From the NCBI RefSeq assembly GCF_030698145.1, contig NZ_JAUYNW010000080.1:85554-149553 (forward strand): a stretch of 64,000 nt of DNA. Reading direction: 5' to 3'. Below the pieces are notes generated by a model, which was not told the origin of the DNA, ran no database searches, and was given only the letters and a program-made list of their open reading frames with translations. Below, one piece after another: positions 43,009 through 51,714 of the stretch. Each line of letters starts with the position of its first letter. The stretch's first letter is position 1. The position numbers were made by a program, and so were the translations under genes. This DNA comes from Phenylobacterium sp. (GTDB lineage: Bacteria > Pseudomonadota > Alphaproteobacteria > Caulobacterales > Caulobacteraceae).

Positions 43009-43902
43009 TCAGTACCCGGATTGGTATGACACCAGCCCGAGGACCGGCTCGCCGGCCCGGAAGCGGGCGATGTTCTCGGCGATCCGTAGGGCGCCGCTGG
43101 CCGGGTCGGTGATCGCCGCGGCGTGGGGCGTGAGGGTGATCTTCGGGTGACGCCAGAAGGGATGCTCGGCGGGCAGGGGCTCCAGCGCGAACACGTCGAG
43201 GACGGCATGGCTGAGCTGGCCGGAGTCCAGGGCCGGGATCAGTTCGGCCTCAACCAGGTGCCCGCCGCGTCCGACATTGATGATCGCCGCGCCGGGACGC
43301 ATCCGGGCGAAGGTGGCCTGAGACAGGATCCCGCGCGTTTCCTGGGTCAGCGGCAGCAGGTTCACGACGATCTCACTCTCGGCCAACAGCGTGTCCAGGT
43401 CGCCGCTTCGGCGCGTCCAGCGCGAGACCAGAAAACCTAGATTAACCAAAATCTTGCCACAGTATCTTCCCATCTCTCCATAACCCAGAAGTCCGACCTT
43501 CCGCGCGGTGGTCGGCGGTTGCGGCAGCTTCCTCCAGACGCCCAGCGCCTGCTGTGCGGCATAGGCCGGCGCCTGGCGGTGGAGGGCCAGAACATGGCCG
43601 GCCACCGCCTCGGCCATCTGGGCGGCGAGGGTCGGATCGATCAGCCGGGCGAGGGGCACGTGGCGGGGCAGGGCGGGATCGGCCATCAGGCCGTCGATCC
43701 CGGCCCAGGCCGACTGGATGAACCTCAGGTTCGGCAGGGTCGCGAGCTGGCCCTGCGGCGGATTGGCGACCACGGCGATATCGGCCGCGCCGGGATCGTC
43801 CGGCGGACCCAAGGTGACCGGTTCGCCCAGCGCCTGCTCCAGCAGGTCGCGCCACAGTTCGGTCGCGTCGGGGTCAAGGCGCGACAGGAAAGGGATCGTC
43901 AT
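43009..43902 (-). CDS. D-2-hydroxyacid dehydrogenase, GhrA-like
   Basis: The 297-aa product has the family order: catalytic-domain N-terminus, a Rossmann region with GYGEMGRYCGKILVNLGFLVSRWTRR, LLPLTQETRGILSQATFARMRPGAAIINVGRGGHLVEAELIPAL, Arg/Glu/His catalytic context (LDVFALEPLPAEHPFWRHPKITLTPHAAAIT), and a GhrA-type C-terminus. It probably reduces glyoxylate or hydroxypyruvate with NADPH. A 60-base patch covering the Rossmann motif is only 40% GC with uncommon codons, unlike the rest of the gene. Divergent from an M20 gene across 53 bases. Confidence 0.87.
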   Translation of the reverse strand: MTIPFLSRLDPDATELWRDLLEQALGEPVTLGPPDDPGAADIAVVANPPQGQLATLPNLRFIQSAWAGIDGLMADPALPRHVPLARLIDPTLAAQMAEAVAGHVLALHRQAPAYAAQQALGVWRKLPQPPTTARKVGLLGYGEMGRYCGKILVNLGFLVSRWTRRSGDLDTLLAESEIVVNLLPLTQETRGILSQATFARMRPGAAIINVGRGGHLVEAELIPALDSGQLSHAVLDVFALEPLPAEHPFWRHPKITLTPHAAAITDPASGALRIAENIARFRAGEPVLGLVSYQSGY

Positions 43903-43955
43903 CGACTCTCCTCCAGCCTTGCGCGGAGACGCCGTTCGGCGCGAGGCTCGCGCGC

Positions 43956-45203
43956 ATGAAACTGGATTCTTCCGACGCCGCCATCCTTGACGCTCTCGCC
44001 GGCCAGGAGGCCGACCTGATCGGCCGCGCCATCGACTGGTGCGCGATCGGCTCGGGCAGCCGCAATCTTCCAGGCCTCGAGGCCCAATGCGCCGTGTTCC
44101 AGGGCGTGCTCGCCGACCTGCCGGGCCAGGTCGAGCCCCTGGCCCTGGCCGACAGCCACGAGGTCGCCGCCGACGGCGAGCTCAAGGCCCAGCGTCACAC
44201 CCCCGCCTTGCGGCTGACCGTGCGCCCCGAGGCTCCGGTCCAGGTGGTGCTCACCGGCCACTACGACACGGTCTATCCGGCCGAGAGCGGCTTCACCAAG
44301 GTGGTCACTCGCGCCGACGGGGCGCTGAACGGCCCGGGCATCGCCGACATGAAGGGCGGCATCAGCGTCATGCTGGCGGCGCTGGCGGCCTTTGAGCGCC
44401 ACCCGGCCCGCGAAAGCCTCGGTTACCGCGTCCTGCTTTCGCCCGACGAGGAGATCGGCTCCCTGGCCTCTGCGCCGCACCTGGCTGAACTCGCCCGGGG
44501 GGGTCATGTGGGCCTGACCTACGAACCGGCCATGGGGGGCGGAGCGCTCGCCGCCCAGCGCAAGGGCTCCGGCAACTTCCACGTGGTGGTGAAGGGCCGC
44601 GCCGCCCATGCCGGACGCGACTTCGACAAGGGCCGCAACGCCATCGCGGCGGCCGCCGACCTCGCCACACGCCTGGTCGCCGCCAATGGCCGGCGTGAGG
44701 GCGTGACCCTCAATGTCGCACGCATCGACGGCGGTGGGCCGCTGAACATGGTGCCCGATCGGGCCGTGGTGCGCTTCAACGTCCGCCTGCCCGACCGCGA
44801 GGCCGGGGATTGGGCGCTCAAGTTCGTGCAGGACTGCGTCGCCGCCACCGCCTCTGACGGCATCGAGGCGCAGCTGCACGGCGGCTTCACTCGGCCCGCC
44901 AAGCCCTTCACACCCGCCCAGCAGCAGCTGTTCGGAGCGGTGAAGGAGGCCGGCGCCCTGCTCGGTCAGGAGATCACCTGGGCCTCGTCCGGCGGGGTCT
45001 GCGAGGGCAACAACCTGTTCGCCGCCGGCCTGCCCAATGTCGACACCCTGGGCGTCCGGGGCGGCGACATCCACAGCGAGGCCGAGCACGCCTGGCCCGA
45101 GAGCTTCGTCGAACGCGCCCAACTCTCCGCCCTGATCCTCGCCAAGCTGGCCACAGGCGACATCCCGGCCGCCCAGATCAAGGCCGCGATGGGGCAGGGG
45201 TGA
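43956..45203 (+). CDS. M20-family amidohydrolase, candidate succinylglutamate desuccinylase substitute
   Basis: The 415-aa cytosolic product (no signal peptide) carries M20 zinc motifs: TGHYDTVY, GPGIADMKGG (bridging Asp), LSPDEEIGS (catalytic/ligand Glu pair), HAGRDFDKGRNAI lid-domain His, and a final HSEAEH. It resembles carboxypeptidase G2, ArgE and DapE-type enzymes that remove N-acyl groups or C-terminal glutamate. It lies next to astA, astD and astB, while no AstE is seen. Hydrolysis of N-succinylglutamate is therefore an attractive proposal, but the substrate is inferred from context. It overlaps the Lrp gene convergently by 26 bases. Confidence 0.85.
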   Translation: MKLDSSDAAILDALAGQEADLIGRAIDWCAIGSGSRNLPGLEAQCAVFQGVLADLPGQVEPLALADSHEVAADGELKAQRHTPALRLTVRPEAPVQVVLTGHYDTVYPAESGFTKVVTRADGALNGPGIADMKGGISVMLAALAAFERHPARESLGYRVLLSPDEEIGSLASAPHLAELARGGHVGLTYEPAMGGGALAAQRKGSGNFHVVVKGRAAHAGRDFDKGRNAIAAAADLATRLVAANGRREGVTLNVARIDGGGPLNMVPDRAVVRFNVRLPDREAGDWALKFVQDCVAATASDGIEAQLHGGFTRPAKPFTPAQQQLFGAVKEAGALLGQEITWASSGGVCEGNNLFAAGLPNVDTLGVRGGDIHSEAEHAWPESFVERAQLSALILAKLATGDIPAAQIKAAMGQG

Positions 45204-45669
45204 CCGGCGTCCCGCGATAGGGCTTGGCGTCCTTCATCAGGATGTGGCTGGCGATCTTGTCGACCCCCAGGCCTTCCTGCAGTAGACGGTCGGCCAGTTC
45301 GCCCCAAGCGCGCACGTCAGGCGCCACCACCTTGATCAGGTAGTCGAAGGACCCCGAGACCTGGGCGGCTTCCACCACCTCGGGGATCTCGGCCAACACC
45401 GCCTCGAAGGCTAGCAGATCGGCGGGACGGTGGCTCTTCAGCGTCACCTCCCCATAGACCGTCACCGTCGGACGTATCCGCTCGATGTCCAGGCGAGCGT
45501 GATAGCCCTGGATCAGGCCGTCGGCTTCCAGCCGCCGGACCCGCGCCAGGCAGGCGCTCGCCGACAGCGCCACCTGCTGGGCCAGGGCCTGGTTGGTGAT
45601 GCGGCCGTCGGCCTGCAGAATCGCCAGGATTTTCAGGTCCAGTCGGTCGAGAGCAGAATATCCGTCCAA
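45178..45669 (-). CDS. Lrp/AsnC-family regulator of the ast region
   Basis: A 163-aa product from a TTG start (no ATG is available upstream in frame): YSALDRLDLKILAILQADGRITNQALAQQVALSASACLARVRRLEADGLI (HTH), then EVVEAAQVSGSFDYLIKVVAPDVRAWGELADRLL (RAM domain). It is divergent from astA across about 113 bases, so it probably controls the ast genes, likely with arginine or ornithine as effector by analogy. It overlaps the end of the M20 hydrolase gene, suggesting the two evolved as one locus. Confidence 0.85.
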   Translation of the reverse strand: MDGYSALDRLDLKILAILQADGRITNQALAQQVALSASACLARVRRLEADGLIQGYHARLDIERIRPTVTVYGEVTLKSHRPADLLAFEAVLAEIPEVVEAAQVSGSFDYLIKVVAPDVRAWGELADRLLQEGLGVDKIASHILMKDAKPYRGTPVTPAPSRP

Positions 45670-45782
45670 GGTCGTGTTTCACCGCATGATCTGCGGCACG
45701 ACCCCCGGTCTTCCGCCGCCCATTTCGCGCAAACCCTAGCACAATAAGCCGCTTGAGCTTCGATCATTCTGCGGAGGACAAC

Positions 45783-46793
45783 ATGGTCGCCACCGGCGTC
45801 GTCATCCGTGCCGCGGTATCCCAAGACCTGGAAGCCCTGCTGGCGCTCGCCAAGACGGCCGGCCTGGGCATGACCAACCTGCCACCCTGCCGCGACAAGC
45901 TGGCCGCCCTGCTGGCCGGCAGCGCCGCGGCCTTCGCTGGCGCGCGCGGCCACAGCCAGATGCTGCTGGTCTTGGAGCATGGCGGCGAAGTGGTTGGCAC
46001 CGGCTGCATCTTCCCCAGCGTCGGCGGCGACTGGCCGTTCTATTCCTACCGCATCGGCCGCATCCGGCAGGCCTCTCAAGCTCTCGGCAAGACCGTCGAG
46101 AACACCCTGCTGACCCCGGTTAACGACTATGACGGCTCGGCCGAGGTGGGCGGCCTGTTCGTACGCCCCGGCCTGCGCGGTGTGGCCGGCGGACGGCTGA
46201 TGGCGCGCAGCCGCTATCTGTTCATGGCCGACCATCGCGACTGGTTCGGCGACCGCGTGGTCTCCGAGTTGCGCGGCTATCAGGACGAGGACGGGACCTC
46301 GCCGTTCTGGGAAGCCGTGGGCAAGCGCTTCTACGGCCTGGAGTTCTCCGAGGCCGACAAGATCAGCGTCGGGCCGGGCAAGCAGGTCATCGCCGACCTG
46401 GGCCCAAAATATCCGATCTATCTCAACCTGCTGTCGCCGGAGGCCGCCGCCAGCGTCGGCCAGTGCCATCCCGACGGCCTGCGCGCCCAGGCCCTGCTGA
46501 TGGAGGAAGGCTTCCGTTTCGAAGGCTGCGTCGACATCTTCGACGGCGGCCCGACCATGGTGGCCGATATCGACGCCCTGAAGGCCGTGCGCGAGAGCCG
46601 GGTCTCGACGGTCCGCACCATCGGCCCCTGCGAGGATGGCCCCGAGATGCTGGTCGCGTCCGGCCACGCCGCCGGGTTTCGAGCCTCGCGCGGCCGGATT
46701 TGGGCGAGCGACGACGGCGTCACCCTGCCGCCGGAGCTGGCCCAGATGCTCAATGTTCAAGTCGGAGACCGCGTGCGTCATGTCGAATTCTGA
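45783..46793 (+). CDS. astA: Arginine N-succinyltransferase
   Basis: The ATG at 45783 has GGAGG five bases upstream; the ORF track begins at an upstream TTG. The 336-aa product is a GNAT-fold AstA: VIRAAVSQDLEALLALAKTAGLGMTNLPPCRDKL, YDGSAEVGGLFVRPGLRGVAGGRLMARSRYLFMADHRDWFGDRVVSELRG, FWEAVGKRFYGLEFSEADKIS. It transfers succinyl from succinyl-CoA to arginine, the first step of the AST route to glutamate. Family length is about 340 aa. astD begins 14 bases before its stop. Confidence 0.95.
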   Translation: MVATGVVIRAAVSQDLEALLALAKTAGLGMTNLPPCRDKLAALLAGSAAAFAGARGHSQMLLVLEHGGEVVGTGCIFPSVGGDWPFYSYRIGRIRQASQALGKTVENTLLTPVNDYDGSAEVGGLFVRPGLRGVAGGRLMARSRYLFMADHRDWFGDRVVSELRGYQDEDGTSPFWEAVGKRFYGLEFSEADKISVGPGKQVIADLGPKYPIYLNLLSPEAAASVGQCHPDGLRAQALLMEEGFRFEGCVDIFDGGPTMVADIDALKAVRESRVSTVRTIGPCEDGPEMLVASGHAAGFRASRGRIWASDDGVTLPPELAQMLNVQVGDRVRHVEF

Positions 46794-48189
46794 GATCGTC
46801 TCCACCGATCCCTGCGCCGGCGAAGTGGTTTGGCGCGGCCCGGCGGCCTCCGCCTCCGAGGTCGACGCGGCGGTGGCCCGTGCGCGCAAGGGCTTCGCGG
46901 CCTGGTCGGCGACGCCGCTGGAGGAGCGCTGCCGCATTGCGCGCGCCTTCGCCGACCTGGCCCGCAACCGGCGCGAGGACATCGCCCGCCTGATCAGCCG
47001 CGAGACCGGCAAGCCGTTCTGGGAGACCCTGACCGAGGCCGACACCGTCTCGGCCAAGATCGAGGTCTCCATCCGCGCCCAGGCCGAGCGGGCTGGGGAA
47101 CGGACGGGGGAGGCGGCCGGCGCGCGCGCGCGCCTGGCCCACAGGCCGCACGGCGTGCTGGCGGTGGTCGGGCCGTTCAACTTCCCCATGCACCTGCCCA
47201 ACGGCCACATGGCGCCGGCCCTGCTGGCCGGCAACGCCGTCATCTTCAAACCAAGCGAGAAGACCCCCGCCAGCGGCCTGATGCTGGTCGAACTGTGGCG
47301 CGAGGCCGGCGTGCCAGCCGACGTCCTGCAGGTGCTGACCGGGGCGGCGGAGACCGCCAAGGCGCTGGTCAGCCACGAGGCGGTGGACGGCGTGCTGTTC
47401 ACCGGCGGGGTCGGCGCCGGCAAGGCGATCCACATGGCGCTGGCCGACCAGCCGCAGAAGATCGTGGCCCTGGAGCTGGGCGGCAACAATCCGCTGGTCG
47501 CCTGGGACGTGGCCGACGCCGAGAGCGCCGCCCACCTGATCGTCCAGTCGGCCTATGTCTCGGCCGGCCAGCGCTGTTCCTGCGCCCGGCGGCTGATCGT
47601 GCCCCAGGGCGCGGCGGGCGACGCCGTCGTCGAGGCGCTGACCGCGCTCATCGACCGCATCAAGGTCGGCGCGCCGTTCGAGGACCCGCAGCCCTTCATG
47701 GGCCCGGTGATCGACCTGGCCTCGGCCAAGAGCCTGCTGCTGGCCCAGCAACGCCTGGGCGGGACCGTGATCCGTGAACTGGCGCCCACCACCCCCGACC
47801 GGTCCTACCTGACCCCGGGCCTGGTTGATGTCACCGGCCTCGAGGTTCCCGACAGCGAGAACTTCGGACCCCTGCTGCAGCTCATCCGCGCGCCCGATTT
47901 CGACGCCGCCATCGCCACGGCCAACGCCACCCGCTTTGGCCTGGCCGCGGGTCTGCTCAGCGACGACGAGGGCCTCTATCGCAGGTTCTGGAGCGAGGCC
48001 CGCGCCGGGATCGTCAACTGGAACCGGCCGACCACCGGGGCCGCCGCCACCGCGCCGTTTGGCGGGCCGGGGCTCTCGGGCAACCATCGCCCCAGCGCCT
48101 ACTACGCCGCCGACTACTGCGCCTATCCGGTGGCCAGCCTGGAGGCCGACACCACCCAGTTCCGGATCGGCACGGGCCTGGCGGCGTGA
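46780..48189 (+). CDS. astD: Succinylglutamate-semialdehyde dehydrogenase
   Basis: The ATG at 46780 ([18 protein letters not shown]) overlaps astA by 14 bases; an ATG 27 bases upstream is possible. The product of about 469 aa is an aldehyde dehydrogenase: [35 protein letters not shown] (NAD site), [15 protein letters not shown] (general-base Glu), [19 protein letters not shown] (nucleophile Cys). It oxidises N-succinylglutamate semialdehyde, the fourth AST step. Length is slightly below the 485-490 aa typical of AstD. astB overlaps its stop (GTGA). Confidence 0.93.
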   Translation: MSNSEIVSTDPCAGEVVWRGPAASASEVDAAVARARKGFAAWSATPLEERCRIARAFADLARNRREDIARLISRETGKPFWETLTEADTVSAKIEVSIRAQAERAGERTGEAAGARARLAHRPHGVLAVVGPFNFPMHLPNGHMAPALLAGNAVIFKPSEKTPASGLMLVELWREAGVPADVLQVLTGAAETAKALVSHEAVDGVLFTGGVGAGKAIHMALADQPQKIVALELGGNNPLVAWDVADAESAAHLIVQSAYVSAGQRCSCARRLIVPQGAAGDAVVEALTALIDRIKVGAPFEDPQPFMGPVIDLASAKSLLLAQQRLGGTVIRELAPTTPDRSYLTPGLVDVTGLEVPDSENFGPLLQLIRAPDFDAAIATANATRFGLAAGLLSDDEGLYRRFWSEARAGIVNWNRPTTGAAATAPFGGPGLSGNHRPSAYYAADYCAYPVASLEADTTQFRIGTGLAA

Positions 48190-49475
48190 CCCGCGATCCC
48201 GCGACGACGGTCGAGGTCAATTTCGACGGCCTGGTCGGGCCGACCCACAACTATGCGGGCCTCTCGCCGGGCAATGTCGCCTCGCAGAGCAATTTCGGCG
48301 AGACGGCCTTTCCCCGCGCCGCGGCCCTGCAGGGCCTGGCCAAGATGCGCGCGGTCATGGACCTGGGCCTCACCCAGGGCTTCCTGCCCCCGCCGCTGCG
48401 GCCCGCCGCCGAGGCCTTGCGGCCGTTCGGCTTCGATGGTTCGGACGACGAGGTCCTGGCGGCCGCCGCCCGCGACGACCTGGCCCTGTTCCGCGCGGTC
48501 TGCTCGGCGTCCAGCATGTGGCGCGCCAACGCCGCCACCGTTCTGGCCGCGCCCGACACCGCCGACGGCCGCGTCCACCTGGTGACCGCCAACCTTGCCG
48601 GGATGCTGCACCGGAGCTTCGAGGGGCCCGAGACCCACGCGCTGCTGCGCAGGGTGTTCCGGGACGAGGCGTGCTTCGCCGTCCACGGGCCGCTGCCGTC
48701 AGCTCGCCATTTTGGCGACGAGGGCGCGGCCAACCACATGCGCTTGGCTGACGGCCATGGCGTGGCCGGCGTCAACGTCTTCGCCCACGGGGAACACCGT
48801 GGCGGCGCGTTCCCCGAACGCCAGAGCCGCCGCGCCAGCGAGGCTGTGGCCAGGTTGGGCGGGCTTGAAGCGCCGATCTACGCCCTGCAGAACGCCGCCG
48901 CCGTCCAGGCCGGCGCCTTCCACAACGACGTGGTCGCGGTCGCCAACGAGACGGTGCTGCTGACCCATCCCCAGGCCTTAGACGACGCCCAGGGTCTCTA
49001 CGCCGCCCTGCAGGCCCGCCTGCCCAGCCTGCACGTGGTGGAGACCCAGGGCGTCAGCCTGGAGGACGCCATCGGCTCCTACCTGTTCAACTCCCAACTC
49101 GTGACCCTGCCGGACGGCGCCATGGCGCTCATCCTGCCTGTCGAGGCTCGCGAGAACGCACGGGTCTGGGCCGAGGTCGAGCGGATCGTCGCCGCCAACA
49201 ATCCAATCTCGCGGGCGGTGGTGGTCGATGTGCGTGAAAGCATGCGCAACGGTGGCGGCCCGGCCTGCCTGCGGCTGCGCGTTCCGGTGGACGAGGCGGC
49301 CCGGGCCGGGATCGATCCGGGTTTCCTGCTGGACGAGGCGCGCTGGGAACGGCTGGCCCACACGGTGGAGGCCCATTGGCCCGAGGCTATCGCGCCTAAG
49401 GACCTCACCGATCCGGCCCTATGGGCTCAGGCCCGCGCGGCCCACGCCGCGCTCGAGCAGGCCATTGGCGTCTAG
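48186..49475 (+). CDS. astB: N-succinylarginine dihydrolase
   Basis: GTG start overlapping the astD stop; 429 aa. Motifs: [26 protein letters not shown] at the N-terminus, [41 protein letters not shown] (catalytic His), and [16 protein letters not shown] with the nucleophile Cys. It converts N-succinylarginine to succinylornithine, 2 NH3 and CO2. The order astA-astD-astB without astC or astE differs from E. coli astCADBE. Its stop overlaps the convergent DUF6356 gene by three bases. Confidence 0.95.
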   Translation: MTRDPATTVEVNFDGLVGPTHNYAGLSPGNVASQSNFGETAFPRAAALQGLAKMRAVMDLGLTQGFLPPPLRPAAEALRPFGFDGSDDEVLAAAARDDLALFRAVCSASSMWRANAATVLAAPDTADGRVHLVTANLAGMLHRSFEGPETHALLRRVFRDEACFAVHGPLPSARHFGDEGAANHMRLADGHGVAGVNVFAHGEHRGGAFPERQSRRASEAVARLGGLEAPIYALQNAAAVQAGAFHNDVVAVANETVLLTHPQALDDAQGLYAALQARLPSLHVVETQGVSLEDAIGSYLFNSQLVTLPDGAMALILPVEARENARVWAEVERIVAANNPISRAVVVDVRESMRNGGGPACLRLRVPVDEAARAGIDPGFLLDEARWERLAHTVEAHWPEAIAPKDLTDPALWAQARAAHAALEQAIGV

Positions 49476-49729
49476 ATCGAATACGACCAGGTCTCGGCCT
49501 GGCCGCGGATGTCGTCCTGGGGCGTGATGCGGCGACGCGCGGTCATCTGGGCGTGCAGGCGCTGGATGCACAGGCTCGCGGTCTTCTCGAACCAGAAGGG
49601 GAAGACGGCGTGGATCAGGCACGCCAGCCCGGCCGCGACCATCTCCGCCCCAAAGCCCCCGGCGTGGCCCAGGTGCTCGACATAGGTCTCGCCCACCTCG
49701 CTTGGGTGCCGATTGAACGCGTCCAGCAT
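49472..49729 (-). CDS. DUF6356 family small protein
   Basis: The ATG at 49729 is chosen because AGGAGGGCGAG precedes it. The 85-aa product reads [66 protein letters not shown]. The opening and the [15 protein letters not shown] segment are those of DUF6356, small proteins of alphaproteobacteria with one hydrophobic helix and unknown function. The ORF-track start at 49783 adds 18 residues without a comparable ribosome binding site. Convergent with astB, divergent from the next Lrp gene. Confidence 0.75.
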   Translation of the reverse strand: MLDAFNRHPSEVGETYVEHLGHAGGFGAEMVAAGLACLIHAVFPFWFEKTASLCIQRLHAQMTARRRITPQDDIRGQAETWSYSI

Positions 49730-49813
49730 CTCGCCCTCCTGGATTATCGACCGAAGATTGCCGCGAGCCGGCGAGAAAGACATTGTCTCGTTCGCCGCCC
49801 AGGCGGCAGAATG

Positions 49814-49828
49814 GAGAACATCATTCTC
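49814..49828. promoter_or_regulatory. Inverted repeat GAGAA-CATCA-TTCTC upstream of an Lrp gene
   Basis: A perfect 5-bp dyad with a five-base spacer, centred about 25 bases before the GTG start of the Lrp-type gene. Lrp/AsnC proteins bind dyads of about this size and often autoregulate, so this is a plausible operator. Confidence 0.4.
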
Positions 49829-49845
49829 ATCAGGCGGCCCATGAC

Positions 49846-50310
49846 GTGTCAGACGTTCTCCTTGATCCGATAGATCGGCGAATCCTCCGCGAGCTCCAGG
49901 CCGACGCCACCATCCCCGTCGCCGAGCTGGCCGAGCGGGTGGGGCTGTCCCAGACGCCCTGCTGGAAACGGGTCAAGCGGCTGACCGACGAGGGGGTGAT
50001 CGAGCGCCGCGTCGCTCTGCTGGCGCGCGAGAAGCTGGACCTCGGACTGGTGGTCTTCGTATCGATCAAGACCAGCCATCACGACGAGGCCTGGATCGCG
50101 GCCTTCGGCAAGGGGGCCGCGGCCCTGCCCGAGGTGGTGGAGTTCTACCGCATGGCCGGCGAAACCGATTATCTGCTGAAGGTGGTGGTCTCCGACATCG
50201 CCGCCTATGACCGCTTTTACAAACGCCTGATCGCCACCGCGCCGCTGAACGACGTCTCCTCCGCCTTCGCCATGGAGCAGATCAAGTTCACCACCGCCCT
50301 GCCGCTCTGA
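49846..50310 (+). CDS. Lrp/AsnC-family regulator
   Basis: The GTG at 49846 is the best start (VSDVLLDPIDRRIL); the ORF track extends upstream into the palindrome region. The product is about 154 aa: HTH LDPIDRRILRELQADATIPVAELAERVGLSQTPCWKRVKRLTDEGVI and RAM domain VVEFYRMAGETDYLLKVVVSDIAAYDRFYKRLI. The T-P-C-W-K-R recognition helix is typical of the subgroup controlling amino acid catabolism. The next gene begins three bases after its stop, so the regulator is the first gene of an operon with the acyl-CoA synthetase and ornithine cyclodeaminase genes. Confidence 0.9.
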   Translation: MSDVLLDPIDRRILRELQADATIPVAELAERVGLSQTPCWKRVKRLTDEGVIERRVALLAREKLDLGLVVFVSIKTSHHDEAWIAAFGKGAAALPEVVEFYRMAGETDYLLKVVVSDIAAYDRFYKRLIATAPLNDVSSAFAMEQIKFTTALPL

Positions 50311-50313
50311 GGG

Positions 50314-51714
50314 ATGATGAACCTCTACGACCTGCTCGCCGCCCGCTTTCCCGACGACCGGACCAAGCCCGCCTTCCTGCTGGCCGACGGAACCGCCATC
50401 TCTTACGGCGCCTTCGAGGACGACGTCGCGCGCACGGCGGCCCTGCTGATCGAGCATGAGGTCGAGCCCGGCGACCGCATCGCCCTGCAGTCGGAAAAGA
50501 GCGTCGCGGCGGTGGCCGTCTATCTGGCGACCCTCAAGGTCGGCGCGGTCTTCCTCCCGCTCAACACCGCCTATACCGAGACCGAGGTCGACTACTTCCT
50601 CGACGACGCCGAGCCGGTGCTGTTCGTCGAGGACGCCGAGGCCTTCGTCGCCGACGCCCGCTCACGCGAGCCATTGAACGAGACCGTGGCCCGCGAGGAC
50701 GCCGACCTGGCCTCGATCATTTACACCTCCGGCACCACGGGCCGTTCGAAGGGGGCCATGCTCAGCCATGGGAACCTGGCGGCCAACGCCCTGGCCCTGC
50801 ACGAGATCTGGGGCTTCACGCCGGACGACGTCCTGCTGCACGCCCTGCCGATCTTCCACGTCCACGGCCTGTTCGTGGCCCTGCACTGCGCCTTCCTGTC
50901 GGGCGCGCCCATGGTCTGGCTGCCGAAGTTCGATGACGTCCAAGTGCTGTCGGGGCTGGAAACGTCCACCGTGATGATGGGGGTGCCGACCTTCTACACC
51001 CGGCTGCTGGCCAATCCCGCCTTCACCCGCCAGCGCGCCCAGCACATGCGCCTGTTCGTCTGCGGCTCCGCGCCGCTGCTGGAATCGACCTTCGCCGAGT
51101 TCGAGGCCCGGACGGGCAAGCGCATCCTCGAGCGCTACGGCATGAGCGAGGCGGTGATCATCACCTCCAACCCGCTGCACGGCGATCGCATCGCCGGCAG
51201 CGTCGGCTATCCGCTGCCGGGCGTCGACCTGCGAATCGGCGGCGGCGAGGCGACCGGCGTCATCGAGATCAGGGGCCCCAGCGTCTTCGCCGCCTATTGG
51301 CGGATGCCGGAAAAGACCGCCGAGGAGTTCACCGCCGATGGTTATTTCCTCACCGGCGACGTGGGCCGGCAGGACCCCGACGGCCGGGTCTGGATCTCCG
51401 GCCGGGCGAAGGACCTGATCATCTCGGGCGGCTTCAACGTCTATCCCAAGGAGATCGAGCTGGTCTTCGACGAGCTGCCCGGCGTCATCGAGAGCGCGGT
51501 GGTGGGCGTGCCCCACCCCGACTTCGGCGAGGCGGTGGTGGCCGTGGTGATGGGGCAGGGGGACGAGGCGGCGATGATCGCCACGGCGCGCGAGAAGCTC
51601 GCCGCCTTCAAGGCGCCCAAGCGGGTGTTCTTCGTCGCCGAGCTGCCCCGCAACGCCATGGGCAAGGTGCAGAAGAACCTGCTGCGCGACACTTATGCCG
51701 AGACTTTCGCCTAA
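50314..51714 (+). CDS. AMP-binding acyl-CoA synthetase, malonyl-CoA synthetase (MatB)-like
   Basis: The 466-aa product has ANL-family motifs: IIYTSGTTGRSKGAMLSHGN (P-loop-like A3), ALPIFHVHGLFVALHCAFL, ERYGMSEAVI (A5), GYFLTGDVGRQDPDGRVWISGRAKDLIISGGFNVYPKEIE (A7-A8) and NAMGKVQKNLLR (A10 Lys). HALPIFHVHGLFVAL and VGYPLPGVDLRI resemble MatB, which makes malonyl-CoA from malonate. At 466 aa it is slightly shorter than MatB (about 500). Its location between an Lrp regulator and ornithine cyclodeaminase is unusual, so the natural acid may differ. Confidence 0.85.
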   Translation: MMNLYDLLAARFPDDRTKPAFLLADGTAISYGAFEDDVARTAALLIEHEVEPGDRIALQSEKSVAAVAVYLATLKVGAVFLPLNTAYTETEVDYFLDDAEPVLFVEDAEAFVADARSREPLNETVAREDADLASIIYTSGTTGRSKGAMLSHGNLAANALALHEIWGFTPDDVLLHALPIFHVHGLFVALHCAFLSGAPMVWLPKFDDVQVLSGLETSTVMMGVPTFYTRLLANPAFTRQRAQHMRLFVCGSAPLLESTFAEFEARTGKRILERYGMSEAVIITSNPLHGDRIAGSVGYPLPGVDLRIGGGEATGVIEIRGPSVFAAYWRMPEKTAEEFTADGYFLTGDVGRQDPDGRVWISGRAKDLIISGGFNVYPKEIELVFDELPGVIESAVVGVPHPDFGEAVVAVVMGQGDEAAMIATAREKLAAFKAPKRVFFVAELPRNAMGKVQKNLLRDTYAETFA

